Positions 20,508 to 30,817 of a DNA stretch of 64,000 nucleotides are shown here, one piece after another. The stretch spans positions 1-64,000 of the forward strand of contig MLAK01000574.1 of the NCBI GenBank assembly GCA_001839685.1. Reading direction: 5' to 3'. Positions within the stretch are counted from its first letter, which is position 1. Each line of letters starts with the position of its first letter. The notes under the pieces were generated by a model. It was not told the origin of the DNA and made no database searches. It saw nothing but the letters and a program-made list of their open reading frames with translations. Made by a program: the position numbers and the translations under genes. The stretch comes from Tritrichomonas foetus (taxonomy: Eukaryota > Parabasalia > Tritrichomonadida > Tritrichomonadidae).

Positions 20508-21851
20508 TTATATAGTTTCAACTTTTTCACCATTATCAGAATCAAGAAGTTCGCCTTCAGTCATTGTGACTTTAGAATAAACAAGTTCATCCTTGGTGTT
20601 GTGTGGCATATGAAAATACACTGTAATTAGTGTAAACATGTTTGGAACCACGATTTCAACAAAATTTTTGATTCCGCAGACAGTTTCATTATGAATAAAA
20701 TGCGAAACAAAAAGTGATGTCAGATAAACAAGTAAGCAAGATAGAAAAGTGAAACTAAACATGTTACAACGGAATTTATCAATACCAGAAACCTTCACAA
20801 ATGATGTGGCTGTTGCTACAATCAGCCATGTGATATAGAAAAGATTAATTCCAAGTTCAAAAGCCATAAAAACGGTGGCTGGAGTATCAACTGGAGTGAT
20901 AAAACTGATACTTGATATATCAGTCGCATTATTATGAATAAATTTGCTTAAAAACAAGAAAATTAGTAAATAAAATTGTGATAGTAAAGAATTTGTGGTT
21001 TTGATGACATATGGGTCACGTAGAATTGCGAGAATTGAAATAACATACATTTTTAGAAGTGATGTGAAAAGTGCCTCAAATAAATTGAAAAAGAAGGGAG
21101 CAAACAAATTCAACGGGCAATCAAATAAAATGCAAGAAATTGATAGAATAAGAGTATACTTTTGTTCTGTGTGCCAAAATGATTCTTTTTTAAGTTTAAA
21201 ATACAAAAAGATAAAAAAGAAAATTTGTATAAGTGTGAAAAATGATTGAATGATCAAATTGAATCTAAAATTGTTCCTTGAACCATTTATAGTGTCAATT
21301 GTTATCTGTTTGATATTACTTGAAATATTTGTAAGTTGAATATCAAATTTTAATTTATCATAATTAATATCATTTTCAAAAAACAAAGGAACTGGTGCAG
21401 CAAGAAGAGACCTCCTTGTTGGAAAGACAGGCACTAATTTTTGTGCCATGTTTTTTGTTCTTCGTAGTGAATTTTGGTGGAAAGTTGTATAGTTGATATC
21501 AAGTTCAATATTGGATTGGATTTTTTGAGAGAAATTTAATCGTTCTATTGTGAGAAATGAATATAAGAAATGATGTTCATTTGTTAAAGGCTGGTAGGAA
21601 AGCGAGATGGAGTTCTGGTCATTAATTATATTCCGCGTCGATCTGTGCAACTCGCGTGAAGGTTTTGTGTAGAATCCAAGAAAGAGCGTCAGTAAAAGAA
21701 CGAAAAAAAATGTGTAGACGGTGTGTCGAATATCGCTTTGTTCGGCGCTTTCAATAACCATGAGGCTTTCTGACGAATTGTTGTTTACGTCGACTGGAAC
21801 AAGGTCGTCTTGGTCTGTTAGGATTGGTTTTAATTGTTCAGTGTCATTCAT
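20508..21851 (-). CDS. Wntless/TMEM181-like multi-pass membrane protein
   Basis: This 447-residue membrane protein has an acidic cytosolic N-terminus and a first transmembrane helix (about 45-62, VYTFFFVLLLTLFLGFY). A lumenal domain of about 140 residues rich in Asn and beta-type segments follows, then seven hydrophobic segments from about residue 200 to 415. The second helix begins after KKESFWHTEQKYTLILSISCILFDCPLNLF, which resembles the EQKW...L+NDP/NP motif at the start of the seven-helix domain of TMEM181 and Wntless proteins. Those proteins act in secretory traffic of cargo. The assignment rests on topology and this motif. An initiator-like TCACT lies about 13 bp before the ATG. Confidence 0.6.
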   Translation of the reverse strand: MNDTEQLKPILTDQDDLVPVDVNNNSSESLMVIESAEQSDIRHTVYTFFFVLLLTLFLGFYTKPSRELHRSTRNIINDQNSISLSYQPLTNEHHFLYSFLTIERLNFSQKIQSNIELDINYTTFHQNSLRRTKNMAQKLVPVFPTRRSLLAAPVPLFFENDINYDKLKFDIQLTNISSNIKQITIDTINGSRNNFRFNLIIQSFFTLIQIFFFIFLYFKLKKESFWHTEQKYTLILSISCILFDCPLNLFAPFFFNLFEALFTSLLKMYVISILAILRDPYVIKTTNSLLSQFYLLIFLFLSKFIHNNATDISSISFITPVDTPATVFMAFELGINLFYITWLIVATATSFVKVSGIDKFRCNMFSFTFLSCLLVYLTSLFVSHFIHNETVCGIKNFVEIVVPNMFTLITVYFHMPHNTKDELVYSKVTMTEGELLDSDNGEKVETI

Positions 21852-21884
21852 TTAGTTGAGTGAAATTTGTTTAACTTTTTCTTT

Positions 21885-21900
21885 ACTTAAATAGCCATAG
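21885..21900 (-). promoter_or_regulatory. candidate upstream box
   Basis: On the gene strand, CTATGGCTATTTAAGT lies about 34-49 bp before the ATG of the Wntless/TMEM181-like gene. It is a weaker member of the recurrent GGTCAT/TTTAAA class (GGCTAT instead of GGTCAT). Confidence 0.25.
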
Positions 21901-22011
21901 TAAATTCAGTTTAAATTTGGCAATAAATCGGCCATATAACAAACGAAAATTTCAAATGTTTACAATTTTTAATAATAATATGGTTATATTTAATTTTTTT
22001 ACAAAACAAAA

Positions 22012-22332
22012 ATGAATTCCCAAGAAATTACAGTTGAAGTCGTTTGCGATGAATTTCCTGATAAGATTAAATCCGTGACAAAAAATAACACCGAACTTCC
22101 GCAGAAATTTTATGTTGCTTACATCGATAAAATCCGATCAGAAATTGGCGAATCTTCCCTCCCGAGCGATCCAGCGTCAGCATTTTTATATGTAGACCAT
22201 TCCAGCTACATAAACCACACCAAACCGCTTCGTGCAGTCAATCTTCTTGACACAATGCAGGCAAACGGCCTCCTCAACAATACTGAAACACCTCTTGTTA
22301 TTGAATTTATTGCCAGGAACAAAGCGGCTTGA
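22012..22332 (+). CDS. small protein, possible ATG12/ATG8-type ubiquitin-like fold
   Basis: This 106-residue protein starts at the first ATG after an AT-rich leader. An N-terminal beta pattern (QEITVEVVCDE) is followed by a helix (FYVAYIDKIRSEI), then ASAFLYVDHSSYINHTKPL and PLVIEFIARN. The block SAFLYVDHSSYINHTKP resembles the FLY(V/I)N.SF.PSPD segment of ATG12 and the IF.FVNN segment of ATG8, both ubiquitin-like autophagy proteins. The C-terminal glycine these proteins need for conjugation is absent (it ends RNKAA). The family call is therefore tentative; it may simply be an unrelated small cytosolic protein. Its GC content is higher than the surroundings, which supports it as a real gene. 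Confidence 0.6.
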   Translation: MNSQEITVEVVCDEFPDKIKSVTKNNTELPQKFYVAYIDKIRSEIGESSLPSDPASAFLYVDHSSYINHTKPLRAVNLLDTMQANGLLNNTETPLVIEFIARNKAA

Positions 22333-23264
22333 TTTCCTTGTTTATTTATTTCTTTTTCCTTTTATTTTTAAGTAAAATAAAAACAAAATATTTTCATAAT
22401 GTAAGTCTTTCACATTCGCCAAATAAAACACGAAATTATCATCACTGATTGCATAACAAAAGGTTCGCGCGTATGCCTAGGGTTTGCATAACAAAAATCC
22501 GAATATTTTAGATATCTTCATAAATATGAATGATGCTAAACCATTTTAGTGAAATGAAATATTTTATCGTTCTCATACAAATTCATCCACGCCATTAATT
22601 GAATGATGCATCATCCAATATTTATTTTCTTCACAAACAAAATTTTAGTGGAGCATTTGCGATATGAAATGTTTCTTTGTCGAGAATTCCTTTATATGAG
22701 CATTTTTCGTTTCCCGGAAACATTTTGGGAATTAGCGCTAACCAGACATAACAAATACATTCCCTTTTTACGCGAAGATTAAAATTTCCAAATACATAGA
22801 ATTTATAATTAGTGTGAGTTCTCTTTATTCTATGATAGATTTATCTAAATAAATATTAGATGATGTTAGATATGAACTAATGAAAAATCACGATTAGAAG
22901 AAGTTAAGATAATAGATGAAAATCAATTTTTTTATTAGTATTTTTGAATCTGAGTGTGACTTCTTAAACACTACATTTTTCCTGAAACATATGATTCATT
23001 TATATGATTCATTATCGTAATTCTTACATTCACAAGTATGGTTATTGCTTTTTCTCATTTTCAAAAACGTGACAACCTTTAACAGTGCTATTTAACGAAT
23101 TCAATATGTCTCAACGTAATAAGAATATATATTTAGATCAAGATTGTTTTCCAAAAATCAATTAACAATTAGTAAAGAAAATGGATATATAAATACTTTT
23201 TATGTAACAATTAATAAATATTCATATTGAAAAAATAACAGACAGAACTCAAAATATAAAAACA
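22333..23264. other. intergenic region, 932 bp, with a GC-rich dispersed motif
   Basis: This gap lies between converging genes. Apart from the GC-rich motif at 22462-22511 (listed separately), it is AT-rich and has no convincing gene. Confidence 0.4.
22449..22511. repeat. GC-rich dispersed motif, copy A
   Basis: An island containing CGCGCGTATGCCTAGGG followed by ATCCGAATATTTTAG. The sequence TTGCATAACAAAA occurs twice, at 22449-22461 and 22484-22496, around the GC-rich core. A related copy lies at 41097-41142 with the same order of blocks: GGT.CGCGC.TATG, AGGGTT, then TCCGAATA..TTAG. Confidence 0.55.
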
Positions 23265-26200
23265 TTATGAAGTTGGAAATGCAAGGAATTCCTCAATTGT
23301 GCAAGCAGCTTCAATTTTAACATCTGGAGGTTTCGCTAATTTTGCATCAGGAATCATTGTTGCGGGCGGTTGGATCGGTTCCCATGTACCTCGCGCTGAG
23401 ACTGGATTAGGAGAAACTCGATCATACATTTTCTTTTGGAGTTCTAAGCCAACACTGATAAAGTTTCTAGAAATTCGGTCGAACCAGTTACCACCAACAC
23501 GTTTTGTTTCTTTCTTCTGATCCTGGATAATACTGTTTAGTGTATCATGTAAAGGACCAAATGGTAAAATCTTAATTGGATTATCGGCAGTGAGAAGGTT
23601 AGTAACAACACTTAAATTCTTACAGTTAGCAATTGAGATGATTGTATTGCTTTCTTGGTTAGCAAAACTATTAATTTCATCAATAACAACATTGGCTGCT
23701 TCTTTCCATTCCATTTCATCAATTAGTGGAACAGTTGCAATTAGAGGATCAAATCTTGAAATTACTTCAATGAATTCCAAAGCTTCTCTCATTCCTGGAA
23801 GCATTTGGGCAGCTGCGTTGAATATTACAACAAGTGCTTGTTTATTCAAATCGTTTTTATCAGCTTCAGCAACTTCTTCTTCTTCACCATGCCGCTTCTT
23901 TTCACTGCCTTCATTTACTTCAACTGTATTCATTGGATCTAATGTTGTTGGCTCCATCATTTGAGCCATTCTTGTTTCTCCTTTATTGGCAATACGGGCT
24001 TCTGATCTTTGCATTTGCATCTTCTGGAGAATGTTTGAAGAAAGAACAAAAATTCTCCTTTTCATATCAGCAGATGCATTTACAACCATTAGCGAAAAGT
24101 GCAAAAAGGCTCGGTTCAATTGATCATTATTTGCTTCATTAATAATTCGACTTTCTTCATCTTTATTTTCATGACCAGATCTTCTCAGAGCCATTTGAAC
24201 GAATTTTAAGTCAACATTGTTTGGATCTGTTAAATGTGCAAATTTATGAAAAGCTTCACGTGCCATTGAATCACTTTCAAGTTCATTAAATGATGGCCTT
24301 AATGCAGCAAGAAGATTCTTTTCGGCAATTGTTTTGGTAATTGGGGAGGAAAGACACTCCTGGTACAATGGAAGCATCTTTTCGAAATAGGCATCAACTG
24401 AAACAACAAATGACAGGAATGATTGTATAAATTGGAATGCAAGCAATTCATTTCCAATAAAGTGACGCTTGAAGAGTTCGAATGCTTCGTCAATAAAGTC
24501 ATAAAGTAAAGAATCTTGTTGATCAACAGAATTCAAGAAAAATGCAACGCTTTTACAAACGCCGCGAAGAAGATCGGTGATTTGGGTATCTTCATAATGT
24601 TTTAATTCATTTAAAATAATAATTGATGTATAAGCAAGTCGTAAATTTTTGGAACCAATTGTCCAACGCATTGCTTCAGTTGCCCATCTATCTAATGGCT
24701 TCTTTGGAATCTTGTGTTTTTTGACATCAATGTTTTCTTCATCTTCACCTTCAAATCCAATTGCTTCATTTGAATTTGCTGTTGAAATTGATGCAGACTC
24801 GGTTTCATTTTTAAGTGCATTTTCAAATTGCGAAACAAGTCTTCGAATTGATGTAGATGATAATGTTCTTCGGCTATAATGAAGAGAGAATCTTTTGCAT
24901 AGTCTTTTAAGAAGCGATTGAGTTTGATTTGAATGGAAAAGAATTGCAAAATGAACAAGAACTGGGTAATATTTCTCCACAGATGCTGGATATTTCTTAA
25001 TTGCAGTAATTATAACAGGAACCATCCAAAATTCATTATCTTTATCGAGATCACCTCGTCTTTGATATGTAACATATGCATAAAATGCAAAAGTACATCT
25101 TTTTGCAAGAATTTTCATAATAAGGTTTGAAAATTTAGGTAAAAGTTGTCCAAAAAGTTGTGCACGATAAGTTGGTGTCGCTTTTTCTGTTATATAAGCA
25201 GGAATAATTTCTTCATGATTTGGTAAAAGAATTAAAGTAGCCCATAGTTCAACAAGACGTTGGAAATCATGCTCGTATTTAGTTTTTGTTGTAACTTCCA
25301 ATAAATCTTGTAAAAATTGGTTTGGTGTATATCTTTGACCATTTATATTAATTGATGGAACACAGCAACCTTGACGTGGACCAAGTTGAAATCGTTCAAT
25401 CCAAGGTGTCAAAATATCAACCATTACTTTAACTGTACCTTTGAATTTATCATTTTTCATTTGTTGAAGTGCAGATCGAACAACTTGTTCAGCAACACGC
25501 TCAAGATTTTGAGCGGGATTTTCCAGTATTTTATGGGCAAGAGGAGCTTCATCCTGAGATTTATTACTATGCACGAAAAATGCAACAAATTTCTCCAAGA
25601 AATCTCGAGCAAGTGGAGAACCAGTTTTAAGTCTTAATAAACCGAGCAATATCAAAACACCGGCATTTGATTGATAAAGTTGTGTAATTTCTTGAGAATT
25701 TCCATTTGGATCAGGTAAAGCATTACAAATTGCATCAAAGAAAGCATCGGCCATTAAACTCTTACGTTGGAAACATGAATCAATAAACAATGTCAAAATT
25801 GTTTGATTGTTATTGTTTTTAAGCAAAGGCCTGAGCACGTGATAACCGAATCTTTCACATTCAGATATTCTTCTAAGTTTCTTACTAATATCATTAACAC
25901 CTTCAATTTTTGTCTTTGATAATTTTGTCATAATGCACCATGATGTGTAATTTTTCAGTGTAATTGGAACATCTTCAAACATGAGATTTGTTAAGAATGC
26001 TAAAATTGCATTTGAAGTTCTATAGTCATAATTAATATCCAATTCCATACAAAAATTAAGGAATGTTAAGAAGCATAAAAATTTTCTTTCATTGGTTGGA
26101 TCCATAGTAATGGCACGTTTCTTTTTATCATCAATGCTCGCTTTAAAGTTGAGATTATTAATGCTAGAACTATTATTTGGCTTAGGACGAATCAGATCAG

Positions 26201-28871
26201 TTAATTTCTGCATATTTTCTTCAGAGCATATTTTCATAAAATGTTCATTTAAACTGGTTTTCACCAGGTTTTTAGAATTAATTGTTCCATCAATTGTTGA
26301 AAGAAAAATGTGAATAGATGGGAGTGCTTCAAAAAGTTTTCGACTGGCGTATTTTCCTAAAATATTAAGTATAAAATGCACGATTGTATAATTTGTATGC
26401 TTTATAGCTTTAAATATTGTATCATAACGTCCCTTTTCCAAGAATTTCTGCATTACAGTTTGAGTATCATCATAAAACCTGGGAGCTTTTTCTCCTGAAA
26501 CTGGTGGCATGTCATACACGTATAAATTTTCTTCAAGGTTGGGTGAAAATGTTGCAGTTGAAAAGAATAAAACAAGAACACCGAGTTCAAAATGATTGGT
26601 ATTTTCTCTTGGAGTAAATCCATGTGCTAATTTTCCAATTCTACTCAGAATATTTACATAATTTGAACAAACTAGAACACGACCAAATTCAGCTAAAAAG
26701 TAAAGCCATGGATCTTGATAACGTGAGTAAATAAGCATATCTAAAGAAAGCTCTTCATCTCTAACTTCACTACTTCCTGGATGTCTTGGGAAAGTATGCA
26801 ATAAAATATTATGTTTCACATTTGAAACAATTGCAGGAAGATGATCTTCAAATTTTGAGTATATACCCTGATTTTGCAATAATTTATTAACTCTGATTAA
26901 TAATGTAAAGCCTTTAACTCTAACACGTGGAAATGATGAAGATAAAGCAAGAAATGCAGCAAACTCAATTCTATATTCCAATTCATCATCATCTGGCGAA
27001 AGGTATTCAATTAAATCTTTCAAAAGTTTAAGGCAAATAAACACAATTTCTGGGAGTTGGTCAACATCAACCATATCAAGAATAACTTGAATAAATTGTT
27101 TTCGCTGTTCAACTTCTACATGTTGGAAAATTGACAAACAAATGTTATAAGCAGGCTTGGCAATAGATTGATCTGCAAGTGCAGATAATTTAACAAGACT
27201 TCTCATCCATTCTTCAGTTCGAAACATTGGTGAATTCATCATATATGGAATAATTCTTACAATTTTAGCTGAATCAATAGGAACTTTAGTTTTTGACGTT
27301 TTCTTTTCGTATTGGAAATCGATAGCAATACCACGATCAACACCCCACCGATCCAAAATTCTATCAACTTCATTTGAATAATTATTATGATTTGCTAAGA
27401 ATTTTTCACTTGGTGCAATTCCATAATTATCAAGTTGATCTATCATCGAACGAAGCTGTGAATTTGTTGTATCTGCAAACATTACATTAAATGCATCAAC
27501 ATCATCTTTTGATACTCCAGAAATTTCTAAAAATTGTTTATCATTAATCATTGGAACAGTATTCATGAAAAGCATAAATTGTGGACTATCAATTCCTAAT
27601 GATGCAAATTGAGGAAAAACATTAGTCATGTAATTCGAAAAATCCATAGATGCAAGTCTTACTAGAATATCACGAAATAGGGAAGATCCAAGATGGAAAT
27701 ATTTTGATGTAAAGAAGTATTTCATAAACTTAGATGTAAATGAATTAGGATCACTTTGTGGTTTATCTTCAGGCACTTTCCATTTCAAGAATTCAAAACT
27801 ATTTGTTCTTGTATTAGGTCCCCAAACATAGAATAAAAAGTCAGGATTAATATGAATTCCATACATCAGTGATCTAAATGCTCTTGCTGCTGATATAATG
27901 CCTTCTTTCGTTTCAGCGAGTGGATAAACTTTTTCTTGATAGAAATCATTGATTTCTTTTTGTGACCAACCCGTATAAGGAATCAGATTGGCAACAAGAT
28001 CAACGGCACCTGGACAATCTTTTGGATTTTGTTCCACGTATGGCATAGCAATTTTCAGGATTGTTTGAATACAATGTGATTGGCCTTCATATGTCATTAA
28101 AATGGTTGAAAGTGAAACTAACATTGAAGATGTTAATTTTTTCTTACTTTGAGCCCTTTTCACATGACTAGTCATAATTTCAAGGAGATCATCAGAATGA
28201 TCTTCTTCATCATTTTGACCCTTTGTATCAAGTCTGATATATCGCATCAAAACAAAAAATAAATCATATTTATTAATAATCAACTGAGTAAGTCTGTCAA
28301 AAAGAACAGGCTGACGTAATTTTGAAATACGAGAAAATATAACAGACCATTGTTTCAAAAGAAGAATTGGAAAATCATCAAAGTGAGGTGGTGACATACA
28401 AAGGTATATTCCACAATTGATAAGTGATGTTGATGATGGAATATCAAGTTCAGAAACTGATAAAACTATTGTACAAATTAAGTCTGTCAAAAGTAATAAT
28501 TGAAATGACCTTTCAAGGTCAGTTGATGTTCCTTGTTTATTAATTGTCAAAATGTCAAATGTTTTACTCTTTTTCTGGGTTACAATTTCGCCGATGGCAT
28601 TTTTGAGGAAATATAAACATGATCGAATATCGTATTGAGCAATTTCTGACAAATCGAAAATCATTTGGCTGTAAAAGTGATGCGAACGTGGAAATGTGTC
28701 GAAAAGTTCTGTTGCAGCCGGTCTGGGTGTTAATTTTAATTGTTCATTTAATTTGAAGAGCTCTTGGTGAAGCATCGGTCGAAATTTTGTTAAGAGCTGC
28801 TGAAAGACAGCCTGAAAAAGATATTGATTTGGCATCGAGTTTGACGCAGTTCTCTTTACTGGGCTGCTCAT
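23265..28871 (-). CDS. Furry/Tao3-like giant helical-repeat protein (paralogue 1)
   Basis: This 1,868-residue protein is almost entirely HEAT/ARM-like helices, with no catalytic motif, signal peptide or membrane segment. A segment at about residues 1393-1440 (DRWATEAMRWTIGSKNLRLA, then ILNELKHYED) resembles the EALRWAT.CPS.H.A.RS stretch in the C-terminal part of Furry (Tao3/Mor2/PAG1) proteins. The following helices match the general pattern there. Furry proteins are scaffolds that activate NDR/LATS kinases in polarity and morphogenesis. The N-terminus (FQAVFQQLLTKFRPMLHQEL) is compatible with the Furry start. An acidic, Lys/Glu-rich linker lies near residue 1650. A second giant with the corresponding WA segment at nearly the same position lies at 33093-38822. 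Confidence 0.6.
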   Translation of the reverse strand: MSSPVKRTASNSMPNQYLFQAVFQQLLTKFRPMLHQELFKLNEQLKLTPRPAATELFDTFPRSHHFYSQMIFDLSEIAQYDIRSCLYFLKNAIGEIVTQKKSKTFDILTINKQGTSTDLERSFQLLLLTDLICTIVLSVSELDIPSSTSLINCGIYLCMSPPHFDDFPILLLKQWSVIFSRISKLRQPVLFDRLTQLIINKYDLFFVLMRYIRLDTKGQNDEEDHSDDLLEIMTSHVKRAQSKKKLTSSMLVSLSTILMTYEGQSHCIQTILKIAMPYVEQNPKDCPGAVDLVANLIPYTGWSQKEINDFYQEKVYPLAETKEGIISAARAFRSLMYGIHINPDFLFYVWGPNTRTNSFEFLKWKVPEDKPQSDPNSFTSKFMKYFFTSKYFHLGSSLFRDILVRLASMDFSNYMTNVFPQFASLGIDSPQFMLFMNTVPMINDKQFLEISGVSKDDVDAFNVMFADTTNSQLRSMIDQLDNYGIAPSEKFLANHNNYSNEVDRILDRWGVDRGIAIDFQYEKKTSKTKVPIDSAKIVRIIPYMMNSPMFRTEEWMRSLVKLSALADQSIAKPAYNICLSIFQHVEVEQRKQFIQVILDMVDVDQLPEIVFICLKLLKDLIEYLSPDDDELEYRIEFAAFLALSSSFPRVRVKGFTLLIRVNKLLQNQGIYSKFEDHLPAIVSNVKHNILLHTFPRHPGSSEVRDEELSLDMLIYSRYQDPWLYFLAEFGRVLVCSNYVNILSRIGKLAHGFTPRENTNHFELGVLVLFFSTATFSPNLEENLYVYDMPPVSGEKAPRFYDDTQTVMQKFLEKGRYDTIFKAIKHTNYTIVHFILNILGKYASRKLFEALPSIHIFLSTIDGTINSKNLVKTSLNEHFMKICSEENMQKLTDLIRPKPNNSSSINNLNFKASIDDKKKRAITMDPTNERKFLCFLTFLNFCMELDINYDYRTSNAILAFLTNLMFEDVPITLKNYTSWCIMTKLSKTKIEGVNDISKKLRRISECERFGYHVLRPLLKNNNNQTILTLFIDSCFQRKSLMADAFFDAICNALPDPNGNSQEITQLYQSNAGVLILLGLLRLKTGSPLARDFLEKFVAFFVHSNKSQDEAPLAHKILENPAQNLERVAEQVVRSALQQMKNDKFKGTVKVMVDILTPWIERFQLGPRQGCCVPSININGQRYTPNQFLQDLLEVTTKTKYEHDFQRLVELWATLILLPNHEEIIPAYITEKATPTYRAQLFGQLLPKFSNLIMKILAKRCTFAFYAYVTYQRRGDLDKDNEFWMVPVIITAIKKYPASVEKYYPVLVHFAILFHSNQTQSLLKRLCKRFSLHYSRRTLSSTSIRRLVSQFENALKNETESASISTANSNEAIGFEGEDEENIDVKKHKIPKKPLDRWATEAMRWTIGSKNLRLAYTSIIILNELKHYEDTQITDLLRGVCKSVAFFLNSVDQQDSLLYDFIDEAFELFKRHFIGNELLAFQFIQSFLSFVVSVDAYFEKMLPLYQECLSSPITKTIAEKNLLAALRPSFNELESDSMAREAFHKFAHLTDPNNVDLKFVQMALRRSGHENKDEESRIINEANNDQLNRAFLHFSLMVVNASADMKRRIFVLSSNILQKMQMQRSEARIANKGETRMAQMMEPTTLDPMNTVEVNEGSEKKRHGEEEEVAEADKNDLNKQALVVIFNAAAQMLPGMREALEFIEVISRFDPLIATVPLIDEMEWKEAANVVIDEINSFANQESNTIISIANCKNLSVVTNLLTADNPIKILPFGPLHDTLNSIIQDQKKETKRVGGNWFDRISRNFISVGLELQKKMYDRVSPNPVSARGTWEPIQPPATMIPDAKLAKPPDVKIEAACTIEEFLAFPTS

Positions 28872-29509
28872 TTTCTGTTTTCCTACTTGTAACTTTTTGA
28901 GCTATTTACACATGTAAAGTAGTTAAAAATTTAAGAATAGCTATACATTTGATGAATGCTCCGATAGATATAAAGTATTCAATCTCGCTTCACAATTTGA
29001 TGCTCATGAAATCATCACATTTTCCTGTAATAAACAAAGTGCTATCTATTATAATGTAACTGCTTAATTTTTATGATGTTAATAAGGTCATTTCAGCTCA
29101 GTTTTTTTACGGGGTTCAAGACCGCACTGATCATCTTTATTCATTAAAGAGTTTGTGATTATTTTCAGTTTGGCTAGAAAATCCACTCTGAATAGTGAAT
29201 AAAATGATTGAGTTGGGTGATCCTTAGATGTTAGTATATGACATGAGTAAAGATCGTCAAACTTGATGATGATCATCAACATTAAAGATTACTCTAAAAT
29301 TTGTTTTTTCAATTTTTTCATGTTAGAAAAGCAAAAAAACACAACTAACAACAAAATAACATTGTAAGTTTTTGAAAGCATATTTAATTAAAAAATTATC
29401 AAAAGACAAGAAATTTGGCATCTATCAGTTTATTAAATACATATTTTTTTTTTAAAAAAAAAATTACATGATATTTTTTATCTCTCATTATGCAATCGCT
29501 GGAAAAAGA
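28872..29509. other. intergenic region, 638 bp
   Basis: This is the 5' flank of the Furry-like gene and 3' flank of the glycosyltransferase gene, both on the minus strand. A 64-codon minus-strand frame at 29088-29282 is open but unlike known proteins. A/T runs occur at 29443-29462. Nothing else is recognised. Confidence 0.35.
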
Positions 29510-30737
29510 TCATAATTCAATTTCTTTTTCATAAGTAATGTTCAATGGTGATTTTCCATCTGGGAAATTATGTATAAAACGTTGAGGTTTTGGACATTTA
29601 ACTCGAAAAGTACACCCTTCTTCATCAAGAAGAAAAGAATCAAAAATGATGTCGAATTCACTTAATGAATCATCACATATTGATTTAATCGTGATATTAT
29701 TTTCATATTGTTGAACAAACATTTTAGGTGATTCTTTTCTCATATCTTTTTTCATCAAAAACTGGTTCAGGTTGACCAAGTGAACTAAATCTTTTTCCTT
29801 CTCTTCCATCTAGATAAATGCAAAATCCCCATTGTATTTCCATAAGTGATCCTTCTCTTCCTACTTCAATGAATAGTTCAGTTAATGCAATAGAATTCCA
29901 TTTTACGTATTTTTCAACATTATCTGCATCTTTCCAAACACTACATGATGCATACCAAACATAATCAATCAATGGTGGAACAACATGATGAAAAGTAATT
30001 GGAGGGTGATCAAATTGATGTTTAGTTTTTGATTTGTATGGAGTATCACCATGTAAAGACGGTAAAAATTGGAAAACATCATCAGACATATTTAGAAATC
30101 GTTGTATGCATGCAGACAAACGCATATCACTTGCAAAATTCACACCTGTATAGATTTCTGCACACATTGGTAAGAATGGACTAATCATTTGCATTATTTT
30201 CCTTGTCATTAAAATTCCAGCACCTCCTTGGGCAAATGCATGAGGAACTTCAGGATTAGGAAAGAATCTATTTATATGTTCAAACACAAAAAATGTAAAG
30301 CCATAAATAACTGGAACATCAGGATCTTGATTAGACAAAAATCGCAAAAGTGCATCAGGAAAAAGATAAGTATCATCATCACCAAGAACATACCAAGTTT
30401 TATTTGGAAATCGCTTGTAAAGATCAACAATAGCAAAAAGGTGACGTGATTGAACAGAATTCCATTTTCCTTCATGTTTCGTGCCAACTAAATAATTTGA
30501 AAACATTGGAATTTCATGGAATTTTATATTTAAATGATTGTTTTGTGTAACTATGGCTTCTGCTTGATTTTTGGGAACTTCATCAGAATAAACATGAATT
30601 TCTGGAATAAATTGAAGCCATGTTTTTGCAAGTGGAATCATTCTTGATTCAAACATTTCTATTCCTGTCCATATACCAAATGCAATATCATCTAGACTTA
30701 AAGAAAATGACAGAAATGACAATGAAAAGATAAGCAT
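29510..30737 (-). CDS. Fringe/GT31-type glycosyltransferase, frame break near the C-terminus
   Basis: This is a secretory-pathway beta-3-glycosyltransferase of Fringe type. A signal peptide or anchor occupies residues 1-17. The fold signatures follow in order: FESRMIPLAKTW, VYSDEVP, NKTWYVLGDDDTYLF with the metal-binding DDD at 120-122, AQGGAGILMTR (compare family GGAGYV.SR), SDMRLSACIQ, and FDHPPITFHHV near the end of the catalytic domain. The first frame ends at 29724 after 337 codons, and a second frame covers 29510-29809 with fitting sequence (KMFVQQYENNITIKSICDD...). They join if one base is dropped in the T6 run at 29747-29752 or the T4 at 29735-29738. This is either an assembly indel or a genuine truncation. 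Nucleotide-sugar and acceptor specificity are unknown. Confidence 0.82.
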
Positions 30738-30817
30738 TTGTGAACTATCTGGACAAATAACACCAGAAAAAGTTTGTGTTATTTTTCATCTAACATTTCG
30801 AGTAATAATTCCCTAAA

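Noticed and set aside
29110..29130. GGTTCAAGACC resembling a tRNA B box
   Set aside because: The flanking bases do not form a T stem and no A box or acceptor stem is present.
29088..29282. 64-codon minus-strand frame
   Set aside because: It has an ATG but no recognisable family and sits in a probable promoter region; kept only as a remark.
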